64,000 bases of DNA from positions 62,001 to 126,000 of the forward strand of contig CAWKJX010000004.1 of assembly GCA_963850095.1 (NCBI GenBank). The letters run 5' to 3'. The translations under genes were made by a program, and so were the position numbers. This document shows positions 18,022-27,384 of this stretch, piece by piece (position 1 is the stretch's first letter; each line of letters opens with the position of its first letter). A model generated the notes under the pieces. The model ran no database searches and was not told the DNA's origin. It saw nothing but the letters and a program-made list of their open reading frames with translations. Source of the DNA: Bog-473 sp963850095 (GTDB lineage: Bacteria > Actinomycetota > Acidimicrobiia > Acidimicrobiales > RAAP-2).

Positions 18022-18798
18022 TTACGCGTTGGGGTCGAACAACGCCCGGTAGACCATGGTCGTCATCGTCTCGAGCGCAATGGCGTCGATCGGCTGCCCG
18101 ACGAACTCACGCAGGTAGTGGAAACGGTCGAGCATGGCCAACGTGGCCATGCCGGCGGCATCCGGGTCGATGATGTGGCCCGAGGAGTCGGGGCCGATCT
18201 GCTTGGTCAGCGCGCCCGACATGGCGGTGAACGTGTTGCGGATCACGTCGATCAGTTCCGGGTCCACGGTGGCCAGGTCGGTCCAGACACGGAAGAGCGG
18301 GGCATAGCGGTTCCAGAGCTCGCTGTAGGCCCTCACCCAACCGTGCACGTCGTCCCACTGCGGAGCACCGCCCTCGGCCGGCAGCGCGTTGAGCGTGTCG
18401 TAGAGGGACTGTGACTCAGTGGCGGCCTCGGCGACCAGCGCGCGCAGCAGGTCCTCCTTGTTGGAGAAGTAGAGGTAGAAGGTGCCGTGCGAGGTCTTGG
18501 CGATCTCGACGATGTCGTTCACCCGGGTGGCGTGGTAGCCCCGGCGATCGAAAGCGATCATGGCCGCATCGAGCAGTTTGCGCATGGTGCGGCGGCCCTG
18601 GCTGCGCAGCGCTCGCTTGCTGGCCGGTGCGCCGACGGCGTCGCCGTCCACGCCGGGGGGGCCGGTGCCGGCGGCCGTGCCGGAGGCGGGGGCCAGACGG
18701 ACGGAGCCCTTGGCGGACCTGGCCTTCCTGGCCGCCGGACGGGGGCCCGACTCCTTGGCGGGGGTCACCGGGTCACGTCGGACTCTCGGCGATCCCAT
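18022..18798 (-). CDS. TetR-family repressor with long basic N-terminal tail; candidate regulon regulator
   Basis: 258 residues from ATG 18798. Residues 1-65 are a disordered Arg/Lys/Pro/Ala tail. The HTH lies at about 70-115 (TMRKLLDAAMIAFDRRGYHATRVNDIVEIAKTSHGTFYLYFSNKEDLLRAL), followed by an all-helical ligand domain. It is divergent from the CoA-transferase genes, with a strong palindrome (arms 18838-18845 and 18852-18859) 40 nt upstream of its own start, so autoregulation is likely. Because that palindrome shares the core seen at six other catabolic promoters, this is the best candidate for the common regulator. The ligand is probably an acyl-CoA, by analogy with FadR/KstR-type TetR proteins. 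Confidence 0.9.
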   Translation of the reverse strand: MGSPRVRRDPVTPAKESGPRPAARKARSAKGSVRLAPASGTAAGTGPPGVDGDAVGAPASKRALRSQGRRTMRKLLDAAMIAFDRRGYHATRVNDIVEIAKTSHGTFYLYFSNKEDLLRALVAEAATESQSLYDTLNALPAEGGAPQWDDVHGWVRAYSELWNRYAPLFRVWTDLATVDPELIDVIRNTFTAMSGALTKQIGPDSSGHIIDPDAAGMATLAMLDRFHYLREFVGQPIDAIALETMTTMVYRALFDPNA

Positions 18799-18837
18799 GC
18801 CCGGTGCATGGTAGTGCCGGGCCTGCCCGGAGTGGCT

Positions 18838-18859
18838 AACCTGACACGGTGGTCAGGTT
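18838..18859. promoter_or_regulatory. Catabolic-regulon operator, copy 2 (extended palindrome)
   Basis: Perfect arms AACCTGAC (18838-18845) and GTCAGGTT (18852-18859) with a 6-nt spacer; the core is CTGACACGGTGGTCAG. It lies between the TetR gene and the CoA-transferase operon, and is the most extended copy, as expected for an autoregulated repressor site. Confidence 0.75.
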
Positions 18860-18927
18860 TGGTTGGGACCAAAAATGAGGTGTGACCAGGGATTACTCGT
18901 CGAGCTGGTCGACCGAGCCCCGATTTC

Positions 18928-19839
18928 GTGACCGCGACGACCCCGTCGGCGCAACGGCCGGTCGTGACCTCGCTGGAGGACGCCGTGGCGCTCCACGTCC
19001 ATCCCGGGGACACCGTGCACGTGATGATGGGCCACAGCCGCTGGACGGCCGCCGCCCGGGAGCTGGCCCGCCAGTTCTGGGGCGCCGACCCGGGCTTCAC
19101 CCTGGTCATGACGAGCCTGGGAGCCTTGGGCGCCCTGTACTTCCGCGGCGGCATGGTGCGCAAGGTCGTGACGGCCTACTCGGGCAACAGCTTCCCGACC
19201 TACACGCCCAACTCCGTGTTCCGCCGCGCCTACGAATCAGGAGAGGTCGAGGTAGAGCACTGGTCGATCCTGACCTTGTCGCAGCGGCTGGAGGCGGCGG
19301 CGCGGGGGCTGCCCGCCATGGTGACGGGCTCACTGGTCGGCTCCTCCATGGAGGAGAACGAGGCGTTCAGCACGGTCGATTCGCCGTACGGCCCGCTCGG
19401 CCTGGTTGAGCCGCTGGCGCCGGACGTGGCGCTGGTGCACGCGGCGGCGGCCGACTCCTCGGGCAATCTCGTTTTCTCCGAGCCCCTGCTCGACGGCGTC
19501 TGGGGTGCATGGGCGGCCCGGCGTGGCGTCGTGGCCACGGTGGAACGCGTCGTCGACGACCTCGAAGGGCTCGGACACCGGGTGCGCGTGCCGGCGCATC
19601 GGGTGCTGGCCGTGGTGGAGGCGCCGTTCGGCGCGCATCCTGGCGGCTGTTACGCGCCGGGCCTGCCGGTGCGCAGCTATGGCGAGGACATCGCGCACTG
19701 GAGCGCGGTGGCCGACGCCTGCGCCAACGGCACGCTCGACGAGTACGCCGAGGAGTGGGTGCTGCGGCCGGCGACGCACGCCGAGTACCTGTCCCGGGTG
19801 GGTTCGGAGCAGCTGCAGTGGCTCGAAGGGCAGATCTGA
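18928..19839 (+). CDS. CoA-transferase family I, alpha subunit (IpdA-like)
   Basis: 303 residues from GTG 18928. Family I CoA-transferase fold: LEDAVALHVHPGDTVHVMMGHSRWTAAARELARQFW, the glycine-rich substrate loop region, ALVHAAAADSSGNLVFSEP and GAHPGGCYAPGLPVRSYGEDI. Subunits of this length occur in glutaconate CoA-transferases and in IpdA, which with IpdB opens the last steroid ring (COCHEA-CoA) in actinobacteria. The beta partner begins 4 nt after its stop. It lacks an obvious catalytic Glu in the alpha chain, as in IpdA. The promoter carries the operator at 18838-18859. The steroid assignment is an inference. Confidence 0.83.
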   Translation: MTATTPSAQRPVVTSLEDAVALHVHPGDTVHVMMGHSRWTAAARELARQFWGADPGFTLVMTSLGALGALYFRGGMVRKVVTAYSGNSFPTYTPNSVFRRAYESGEVEVEHWSILTLSQRLEAAARGLPAMVTGSLVGSSMEENEAFSTVDSPYGPLGLVEPLAPDVALVHAAAADSSGNLVFSEPLLDGVWGAWAARRGVVATVERVVDDLEGLGHRVRVPAHRVLAVVEAPFGAHPGGCYAPGLPVRSYGEDIAHWSAVADACANGTLDEYAEEWVLRPATHAEYLSRVGSEQLQWLEGQI

Positions 19840-19843
19840 CCCG

Positions 19844-20629
19844 ATGTCGTGGAAGAACGACGCCGACGCCAACCCGATCATCGAGGACCCCGCGGTGAGT
19901 GAATGGGAGACGGCGGCCGCGCTGGGCGCCCGCGAGGTCGAGCGGGTCGTGGCCGAGGTCGCCGCCGACGCCGTGCTGGCCGGAGCCGGTGTGGCCAACC
20001 TGGCGGCCTGGGTGGCCGTGGCGCGGGCGCGGGCGGCCGGGAGCCGGGTCGTGCTGACGGCCGAGCTCGGGCTTTGGGGCTACGAGCCCACACCGGCCGA
20101 TCCCTACATCTTCAACCAGCGTGTCTTCCCGTCGACCCCGTATCTGTCCGACGCCTCGTCGGTGCTGGGCATGGTGATCGGTGGGTCGGGGACGCGGACG
20201 GTGGGTTGCCTCGGGGCGGCCGAGGTGGATCGCCTCGGGAATCTCAATTCCACCCAGCTGGCGGGCGGGCGGTTCCTGGTCGGCTCGGGGGGCGCCAACG
20301 ATGTGGCCAGCCGGGCCGACGCCTGCGTCGTCGTGACTCTGGCCCGCCCCGAACGACTGCCCGAGACGGTTGGCTACGTGACTTCACCGGGCCAAGGGGT
20401 GGTCAGTGTGGTCACCGACAAAGGCGTGCTCCGCCGCGACGACTCGTCGCTGCGACTGGCCGCCGTGCCCGCGGGGGAGGGCAGCGTGGAGCAGCGCGTC
20501 CGCGCCTTCGTTGCCGCGTGTGGCTACGAGCCGACGCTGGCACGCCACGTGGAGGAGCTGCCGGCCGTTGGGCCTGACGAGGTGCGGGCGCTCCGTGATT
20601 TCGACCGCAAGCGGTTGTTCCTGAAGTGA
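19844..20629 (+). CDS. CoA-transferase family I, beta subunit (IpdB-like)
   Basis: 261 residues from ATG 19844, immediately after the alpha subunit. Family features: VVLTAELGLWGYEPTPADPYIFNQRVFPS, the SSVLGMVIGGSGTRTVGCLGAAEVDRLGNLNSTQ segment typical of the beta chain, GSGGANDVASRADACVVV and VTSPGQGVVSVVTDKGVL. The family's active-site Glu would be near TAELGLWGY. The two subunits should form one enzyme. Followed by about 220 nt without a gene before the ABC importer. Confidence 0.85.
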   Translation: MSWKNDADANPIIEDPAVSEWETAAALGAREVERVVAEVAADAVLAGAGVANLAAWVAVARARAAGSRVVLTAELGLWGYEPTPADPYIFNQRVFPSTPYLSDASSVLGMVIGGSGTRTVGCLGAAEVDRLGNLNSTQLAGGRFLVGSGGANDVASRADACVVVTLARPERLPETVGYVTSPGQGVVSVVTDKGVLRRDDSSLRLAAVPAGEGSVEQRVRAFVAACGYEPTLARHVEELPAVGPDEVRALRDFDRKRLFLK

Positions 20630-20851
20630 CGAGGACGATGCCGGTGACGTGAAGACGACGGGGCTGACCTGACGGAGCAACGGCGAAACGACGTTTACGG
20701 AGAGGGAGATGGACCGTGCACACGGAACGGTCAACCAACCAAGCGATGGCGAGCAAAACGACACAAGGGGTGAGTATTTCCGATGAAGGCGTGCAAGTAC
20801 AGTGACCGGCATCCCGGGGGGGATGCACGGCGACAGATGATTGGGGACGGC

Positions 20852-22151
20852 ATGCAGGTGAGGCAGGGATTCAGGGCGTTGATCGCCACCATGTTCACCG
20901 GGGGGCTGCTGGCGAGCGCCTTGGTCCTGGCGCCGACTGCGGCCGGAGCCGCGGCGGCGAGCACCGCGCCGGGCGTGACGTCCAATTCGATCACGGTAGG
21001 GACCATTTCGACCCAGACGGGGACGCTGGCGTCGAACTTCTCGTCGCTGATCTACGGGGAGCGGGCCTACTACAAATACATCAACGCCCAGGGAGGGGTG
21101 AACGGGCGACAGATCGACTACAAGTACGCGTTGGACGACGGCGGCAACCCGACGACGTTCAACCAGCTGTCCAATACCCTCATCAACCAGGACCACGTCT
21201 TCGCGGTGACCGGAGTGGCGACGGCCTTCTTCTCGCCCAACCTCTTCGTGGAGTCAGGCATCCCGACCTACGGGTACAACGTGACCGGCAACTGGGCGGG
21301 AGCACCCAACCTCTTCGCTGCCGGTGGCTCGGTGGAGTACTACCCGGCGGGGGCGCCGGAAGTCGCCTATGTGGCGCGCGAAGACGGAGGCCAAGCCTTC
21401 GATCGCGTTCATCGCCTACGGGATCGCGGCTTCGGCTGACGCGTGCCAGTCGGAGCAGAACGCGATGCAGGCCGCCGGCTACACCATCAGCTACTCCGAT
21501 CTCAAGGTCAACTACCCCGGGACGACCGTGGCCACCGACGTGCAGCGGATGAAGCAGGCGGGCACGAACTTCGTCGCCAGCTGCATGGACGTGCAAGGCA
21601 ACGTCACAATGGCCCGGGCGATACAGCAATACGGGGCGCACATCACGCAGCTGTGGTTCAGCGGGAACGACCAGTCGACGCTCAACACGAACGAGAGCCT
21701 CATGCAGGGCGTCTATTTCGACATCTCACACGTCCCCTTCGCAGCGTCTCAGTCCCTCTACCCCGGTCTCAAGCTCTACGTCACCGAAATGAAGAAGTAC
21801 GAGCCGGCCTACGTGAACGACGAGATCGCCATTCAGGGCTGGGAGTCGGCGGCCCTCTTCGTCCAGGGCGTCAAGATGGCGGGCAGCAACCTGACCCAGG
21901 CCAACGTGATCAAGGAGGACAACACCATCACCGCCTTCACCGCCGGCGGTCTGCAGGCGCCGGTCAACTGGAAGGACGCGGGCCATAGTGGCCATGCGCC
22001 GCCGTACTGCCTGGCCTACATAAAGGTGTCGGGCGCCAAGTACGTGCCGACGCTGAACACAGGGCAGAACGTCTTCAACTGCTTCGAGTCCCTGAGCCCG
22101 AAGAAGAACCCGGTCTTCCCCCTGCCGGCCGGCACACCCGGCCCGTCCTGA
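20852..22151 (+). CDS. Branched-chain amino-acid-type ABC substrate-binding protein, apparent frameshift at about 21378
   Basis: Extracytoplasmic receptor (Peripla_BP_6 type). ATG 20852 (MQVRQGFRALIATMF) is preceded by GGGGA; ATG 20837 and 20783 are upstream alternatives. The signal peptide runs to about residue 33 (GGLLASALVLAPTAAGAAAAS). The mature part starts VTSNSITVGTISTQTGTLASNF. The frame breaks in GTGGCGCGCGAAG: AYVA continues as AKTEAKPSIAFIAYGIAAS one frame over, then to 22151. The span is one base over a multiple of three. It heads the ABC cassette with fused permeases and two ATPases. The ligand may be an organic acid or aromatic rather than an amino acid, given the catabolic setting. 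Confidence 0.9.
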
Positions 22152-22200
22152 TCGGCGGGGCGGGTAGGGCCAGAGGACTGACGGGCAGTCGGCGCCGGGT

Positions 22201-24228
22201 ATGGAGCAATTCATCGGGTTCGCTCTCACGGGAGTCCCCTACGGCTGTACCTACGCGATCGTCGCCATCTGCCTGGTCCTCACCTACCAGGCCACGGGCG
22301 TCTTCAACTTCGCGTTCGGCGCGCAGGCCTTCGCGTCCGGCTACGTCTTCACCTACCTGACGCAAAACGAGAACTGGTCGGGATTCGAGGCGTTCCTCGT
22401 CTCGGTGGTGGTGATGGGGCCGCTGGTGGGGTATGCCTTCGACCGATTGTTGTTCCGGCACATAGCGAACTCGAACGCAGTCGCGAAAATGGTGTGCAGC
22501 CTGGCTCTGCTGGTCGGGATCCCCAACCTGCTCCCGGTGATCTTCGGGCCCCAGAACCTGGACGCCACCGCGACGATCCTGCCCTTCTTCAACCCCAACG
22601 TCGTCTACTTCACCCTCTGGGGGACGCCGATCAACGGCATCGACCTGTCCACCGTTTCGGTCACGATCGTGGTTCTGATTTTGCTCACATTTCTGCTCCG
22701 TTACACCAGCCTCGGGCTGCAGATGCGGGCCGCGGTCGAAAGCCGGCGTTTGGTGGAGTTGGACGGGGTGAACGCCAACGGTGTGGTCGCCGTGGCTTGG
22801 ATGGTGTCCAGCTTCATGGCGGGCTTGGTCGGTGTATTGCTCGCACCGACGTACGGCGCCGGCGCCTTCAATTCCGACGACTATGTGATCTTGACGGTCA
22901 CGGCCATTGCTGCCGCGGCCTGGGCGCTTCTGCGTTCGCTTCCGATCGCCGCCGGCGTCGGACTGCTGATCGGGGTGTCGACGACCGTGCTGCAGGGCTA
23001 CATCCCGCCCAACAGCTTCTGGAACGCCGCGGTGGTGCCGTCCATCCCGTTCGTGGTGATGGCGGCAGCGCTTCTCATTCTGCCCGGAATGCGCAGCCTC
23101 GACTCGAGCCGCGACCCGCTGGCCACCGTCGACCCGCCGCCCCCGCCCATCGCCGCGACCACCCGGGCCCCGACCATGGACCGCATCATCCGGATTCTGT
23201 GGTGGGCGCTCTTCGCGGCGTTCTGCGTGTCGATGTTGACGTGGATACCCGGCACGTTTCCCGCCTGGACCACCGTCTTCAACAACGGCATCACCCTGTC
23301 GATAGTGCTGCTGTCGATCACGTTGATCACCGGCATGGCCGGCCAGCTGTCCCTGTGCCAGGCCACCCTCGCCGGCGTGGGAGCGTTCACGGCTGCTCAG
23401 TTGGCCAACCACCTCGGCCTCAACCTGCTCGTCGGCGGCCTGATCGGTGCCGCGCTGGCCGCCGCCGTCGCCGTCATCCTCGCGCTCCTCTCCCTCCGCC
23501 TGCGGGGGTTGGGGCTGGCGCTCATGACGCTGGCGGCGGCGCTGTTCTTCGACGCCACGTTCTTCAACACGGTGTCCATCACCGGTGGGCAGCAAGGGGT
23601 CAGCATTCAGGCGAAGTGGTTGGGCACCAGTGCGTTCTTCAATTTCGACGGCCACGCCATGTTCCTCCTCTCGATCAGCGTGCTCGTGGTTGCCGTCTTC
23701 GTCGTCCTCCTCGTGCGCAAGGGGACGGTGGGACGGAACCTGGCCGCCATGCGCGGGAGCGAGACGGCGACGGCGGGCCTCGGAGTGAACCCCTCGTGGC
23801 AGCGCATCGTCGTGTTCGCCCTCTCCGGGGCGATCGCCGGCATCGGCGGCCTGCTGCACAGCATGGAGCAACAGGTGATCAACCCGACGGACTGGAACAC
23901 CGATTTTTCGCTGGTCCTGGTCGTGCTCGTGGTGACCACGAGCGTCACGACCGTGGAGGGCGCCATCCAGGCTGGGATCGGCTTCTTCGTGACGGAGCAG
24001 ATCCTGACCACCGTCCTGCCTGCGCGTATCGGCGCGTCCAGTCTCACCGTGGTGCTGTTCGCCTTCGGCGCGCTCACCTACGCCCAGCACCCAGAAGGCG
24101 TGCTCGAGTACCAGAAGCGGCGGTCCACGGCACGCTTCGAACACCTCTTCTTCTCCAAGGGCGGCCCGGCGCCGGGGGTGGCCGAGGACGTGACGCCGGC
24201 CATGTCGACATCGAGCGCCAATGGCTGA
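22201..24228 (+). CDS. Fused LivH-LivM ABC importer permease
   Basis: 675 residues from ATG 22201. Residues about 1-290 are a LivH-type permease (TGVPYGCTYAIVAICLVLTYQATGVFNFAFGAQAF). A Pro-rich linker lies at about 300-325. Residues about 330-650 are a LivM-type permease (LITGMAGQLSLCQATLAGVGAF, LRLRGLGLALMTLAAALFFD). Both carry the usual membrane helices, so one chain supplies the whole transmembrane pore. LivH and LivM are usually separate genes. It ends overlapping the ATPase gene by 8 nt. Confidence 0.92.
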   Translation: MEQFIGFALTGVPYGCTYAIVAICLVLTYQATGVFNFAFGAQAFASGYVFTYLTQNENWSGFEAFLVSVVVMGPLVGYAFDRLLFRHIANSNAVAKMVCSLALLVGIPNLLPVIFGPQNLDATATILPFFNPNVVYFTLWGTPINGIDLSTVSVTIVVLILLTFLLRYTSLGLQMRAAVESRRLVELDGVNANGVVAVAWMVSSFMAGLVGVLLAPTYGAGAFNSDDYVILTVTAIAAAAWALLRSLPIAAGVGLLIGVSTTVLQGYIPPNSFWNAAVVPSIPFVVMAAALLILPGMRSLDSSRDPLATVDPPPPPIAATTRAPTMDRIIRILWWALFAAFCVSMLTWIPGTFPAWTTVFNNGITLSIVLLSITLITGMAGQLSLCQATLAGVGAFTAAQLANHLGLNLLVGGLIGAALAAAVAVILALLSLRLRGLGLALMTLAAALFFDATFFNTVSITGGQQGVSIQAKWLGTSAFFNFDGHAMFLLSISVLVVAVFVVLLVRKGTVGRNLAAMRGSETATAGLGVNPSWQRIVVFALSGAIAGIGGLLHSMEQQVINPTDWNTDFSLVLVVLVVTTSVTTVEGAIQAGIGFFVTEQILTTVLPARIGASSLTVVLFAFGALTYAQHPEGVLEYQKRRSTARFEHLFFSKGGPAPGVAEDVTPAMSTSSANG

Positions 24229-24997
24229 GACGACACCACTCCTCACCCTGCGTGGGGTCTGTAAGTCCTTCGGGGGCATCCAGGCCGTGCACGAGGTCAC
24301 CTTCGACGTCGGCGCGGGGGAGTGCCTCGGCCTGGTGGGGCCGAACGGTGCCGGAAAGACGACGCTCTTCAATTGCGTGTGCGGCCAATTGCACCCGGAG
24401 AGCGGGAAGATCACCTTCGACGGTACGTCGCTCGTCGGCCTCCCGACGTACAAGCGGGCGCGACTCGGCATCGGCCGGACCTACCAAAGGGTCGAGGTCT
24501 TCACGGACATGTCCGTTCGCGATCATCTGATGGTCGCCGAGCGGGCACGGCGCGGAGAGAGTCGCCTCTGGCGGGACCTGCTCAACCTCAGCAAGCCGAC
24601 GAAGGAGGAGACGGAGCGGGTCGACGCCACCCTGGAGCTCGTGGGCATCACCCGGATGGCCGACACATCAGTGAACGCGCTGGGTCTGGGCAACTGCCGG
24701 TTGGTCGAGCTGGCCCGGGCGCTGGCATCGGAACCGAAGATTCTCTTGGCCGACGAGCCGTCATCGGGTCTCGACCTGCACGAGACGGCGGAGGTGGCCG
24801 CCGTGCTCCGCCAGGTGCAGCGGGAGCGGGGCACCGCGATCCTCCTGGTCGAGCACGACCTCACCATGGTGGCAGAGGTGGTCGACCGCACCATCGTCAT
24901 GGACCTCGGGGCGATGCTCGCCGCCGGCACCTTCGACGAGGTCATGGCCGACCCGGCCGTGCGTGACGCCTATCTCGGGCAGGCGGGGGCGGCATGA
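24221..24997 (+). CDS. ABC importer ATPase, LivG type
   Basis: 258 residues from ATG 24221, overlapping the permease stop. Walker A GPNGAGKTT (about residue 40), Q-loop in GRTYQRVEVF, Walker B ILLADEPSSGLD and the switch His in LLVEHDLTMV. The ABC signature is degenerate (NALGLGNCRLVE in place of LSxGxQ), which is not rare in LivG-like ATPases. It pairs with LivF at 24994 to energise import. Confidence 0.92.
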   Translation: MAETTPLLTLRGVCKSFGGIQAVHEVTFDVGAGECLGLVGPNGAGKTTLFNCVCGQLHPESGKITFDGTSLVGLPTYKRARLGIGRTYQRVEVFTDMSVRDHLMVAERARRGESRLWRDLLNLSKPTKEETERVDATLELVGITRMADTSVNALGLGNCRLVELARALASEPKILLADEPSSGLDLHETAEVAAVLRQVQRERGTAILLVEHDLTMVAEVVDRTIVMDLGAMLAAGTFDEVMADPAVRDAYLGQAGAA

Positions 24998-25791
24998 CTG
25001 TCGTCGAAGACGCCGGTCCGCTCCGGACGACCGGGGCGCGCGACATCCTCTCGGTTGAGCACGTGAGCGCGGCCTACGGACCGTACCGGGCCCTGTTCGA
25101 CGTCTCGTTCCGGGTACCCGAAGGTGGCGTCGTCGCCCTGGTGGGGTCGAACGGGTCGGGTAAGTCGACGGTGGCCCGCACGGTGACCGGGCTCGTGACG
25201 GCCTCGGTGGGCCACGTGGTCTTCGCCGGACACGACATCACCACGCTCCCTGCGTTCAAGATCGCCCGGCTCGGGATGGCCCACGTGGTCGAGGGCCGGG
25301 GGGTGTTCTCAAGCCTCACGGTGGAGGAGAACCTGACCCTGGCCTTCCGGCAGCGGGCCGGACGGGGCCAGCTGGCCTCGAACCTCGAGCGCGCCTACGC
25401 CGCCTTCCCGCTCCTGGGGGAACGTCGCCGTCAAATGGCGGGGACCCTGTCAGGTGGGCAGCAGCGCTTGCTGTCGCTGGCCAAGGTCCTGGTGGTGCCG
25501 GCCAAGGTCCTGGTGGCCGACGAGCTGTCACTGGGCCTGGCTCCCGTGGTGGTGGACACCGTCTACCAGGGCCTGGCCGAGATCAACAAGAACGGGACCG
25601 CGCTGGTGGTGGTCGAGCAGCAGGTGAACCGGGTCCTCGAACTGGCCAATTGGGCGGTCGTGCTCGATCACGGCACTGTCCACTACGAGGGCGCGCCCAG
25701 CGGCGCCGGTGCGGCGATGGAATCGCTCATGGCGCGCCGCGAGGAGGCGGCCGCAGCTGGTGCCGCCGTGGCCGACGAACCCGAGCACTGA
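24994..25791 (+). CDS. ABC importer ATPase, LivF type
   Basis: 265 residues from ATG 24994 (GCATGA overlap with the previous gene). Walker A GSNGSGKST (about residue 53), signature LSGGQQRLLSLAK and Walker B VLVADELSLGLAP; the usual DEP is DEL here. The final His switch is replaced by VVVEQQVN, as is common in LivF. The C-terminus is Ala/Glu-rich. It completes the importer cassette 20852-25791. Confidence 0.92.
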   Translation: MTVVEDAGPLRTTGARDILSVEHVSAAYGPYRALFDVSFRVPEGGVVALVGSNGSGKSTVARTVTGLVTASVGHVVFAGHDITTLPAFKIARLGMAHVVEGRGVFSSLTVEENLTLAFRQRAGRGQLASNLERAYAAFPLLGERRRQMAGTLSGGQQRLLSLAKVLVVPAKVLVADELSLGLAPVVVDTVYQGLAEINKNGTALVVVEQQVNRVLELANWAVVLDHGTVHYEGAPSGAGAAMESLMARREEAAAAGAAVADEPEH

Positions 25792-25832
25792 CCGCGGCGC
25801 GGTCGATCGATCAAACCCGAGGAGGGACTGAC

Positions 25833-27014
25833 ATGGGAGAGCCGGTGATCGTGGACGTGGTCCGCACGACGTTCGGCAAGCGAGGCGGCGCGCTGGCCAA
25901 CTGGCACCCGGCCGACCTGCTCGGGTTCGCCCTGACCTCGTTGTTGGAGCGCACCGGCGTCGACCCGGAACGGATCGACGACGTCATCGCCGGCTGCGTC
26001 AGCCAGGTGGGCGAGCAGAGCACCAACGTGGCCCGCAACGGATGGGTCTCCGCGGGGCTGCCGCAGTCCGTGCCGGGAACGACGGTCGACCGCCAGTGCG
26101 GGTCGTCCCAGCAGGCGGTGCATTTCGGGGCGGCCGGCGTGACGGCGGGGCACTACGACCTGGTCATCGCGTGCGGCGTCGAGGTCATGAGCCGGGTCCC
26201 GCTGGCCTCCAACGCCCGGGGCGGTACGGGGCCCTTCCCGCCGTCGTTCCTCGAGGCGGTCGACGGCCGCCTGTGGACGCAGTTCCGGGTGAGCCAGGTC
26301 CTGGCCGATCGCTACGGCATCACGCGTCAGGAGATGGACGCCTACGCACTGGATTCGCATCGCCGGGCGGCCGAGAGCTGGGATTCCGGGCACTTCGGGC
26401 GCGAGGCGTTGGCCGTGCCCGTGAAGGCGGAGGACGGCAGCCTCACCGGCGAGCAGCTGACCAGTGACGAGGGCATCCGGCGCAGCTCGACCATGGAGGC
26501 ACTGGCGGCCCTGCCCGCCGCGCAGAGCTGGGAACCCGATACGGCACCCGACATCACCGCGGGCAACTCGTCACAGACCACCGACGGGGCGGCCGCCATG
26601 TTGATCGCCGACCGTTCGGTGGCCGAGGCCCTCGGCCTCCCGATCCGAGCACGCTTCCTGCACTTCGCCGTGGCGGCCGAAGACGCCGCCATCGTCCTGT
26701 CAGCGCCCGTCCCGGTCACGCACAAGCTGTTGAAACGCTCCGGCATGACCGTCGACCAGTTCGACGCCGTCGAGTGCAACGAGGCCTTCGCGGCCATCGC
26801 ACTGATGTGGCAGAAGGAGTTCTCCTACGACATGGCGCGCTTCAACCCGCGGGGCGGCGCCATCGCCATCGGTCACCCGCTCGGCGCGAGCGGAGTCCGC
26901 CTCATGGGCACGCTGCTCAACCACCTGGAGGCCACGGGCGGGCGCTACGGGTATCAGACGATGTGCGAGGGCGGCGGCCAGGCCAACGGCACCGTCATCG
27001 AGCGGCTGGGCTGA
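25833..27014 (+). CDS. Acetyl-CoA acetyltransferase (thiolase)
   Basis: 393 residues from ATG 25833, with an excellent GAGGAGGGA upstream. Thiolase cleaving 3-oxoacyl-CoA in beta-oxidation. Nucleophile Cys in DRQCGSSQQAVH (about residue 90), His in ECNEAFAA with the GHPLGASG loop, and second Cys in CEGGGQANG. The pattern is like FadA5-type steroid side-chain thiolases or general degradative thiolases. Directly downstream of the ABC cassette and probably in the same transcript. Its last 20 nt overlap the convergent DUF3817 gene. Confidence 0.93.
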   Translation: MGEPVIVDVVRTTFGKRGGALANWHPADLLGFALTSLLERTGVDPERIDDVIAGCVSQVGEQSTNVARNGWVSAGLPQSVPGTTVDRQCGSSQQAVHFGAAGVTAGHYDLVIACGVEVMSRVPLASNARGGTGPFPPSFLEAVDGRLWTQFRVSQVLADRYGITRQEMDAYALDSHRRAAESWDSGHFGREALAVPVKAEDGSLTGEQLTSDEGIRRSSTMEALAALPAAQSWEPDTAPDITAGNSSQTTDGAAAMLIADRSVAEALGLPIRARFLHFAVAAEDAAIVLSAPVPVTHKLLKRSGMTVDQFDAVECNEAFAAIALMWQKEFSYDMARFNPRGGAIAIGHPLGASGVRLMGTLLNHLEATGGRYGYQTMCEGGGQANGTVIERLG

Positions 27015-27384
27015 TCCCTTTCGCCGTGTCGGGCTCGGACGCGGCCAGGAGCGGGTGGATCTTCTTGGTGACGATGATCCACTCGACCAGGAAGGTCAGG
27101 CCCGGCACGAGGCCGGCGACGAACATGAGCAGGATCCAGACCGCCTCTCGAAGAGGTACGTACAGACGTGCCTGGAGGCCGAGGAGTCCCGCCGTGATCA
27201 GGTAGACGATGTAGAGGTACCCGTGGGCCACGCCGAAGACGGCGAGCTCGGCGTTGAAACCCCCCACGGTGAAGTGCAGTCCCGTGAAGACGAACAGCGG
27301 AATGATCAGCACGCCCACGATGTTGGCCATCAGCTGGTAGCGGAACAGCGCGCCCTTCAGGCCACGCTCGAAGAGGCGCTTCAC
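26995..27384 (-). CDS. DUF3817-like integral membrane protein
   Basis: 129 residues from GTG 27384, which overlaps the upstream gene's stop (GTGA). Three membrane helices: MANIVGVLIIPLFVFTGLHF, VFGVAHGYLYIVYLITAGLLGL and AVWILLMFVAGLVPGLTFLVEWII. The pattern with the central HGxLYIxY is that of the DUF3817 family, widespread in actinobacteria and of unknown function. It pairs with the membrane protein upstream. Confidence 0.8.
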   Translation of the reverse strand: MKRLFERGLKGALFRYQLMANIVGVLIIPLFVFTGLHFTVGGFNAELAVFGVAHGYLYIVYLITAGLLGLQARLYVPLREAVWILLMFVAGLVPGLTFLVEWIIVTKKIHPLLAASEPDTAKGISPAAR

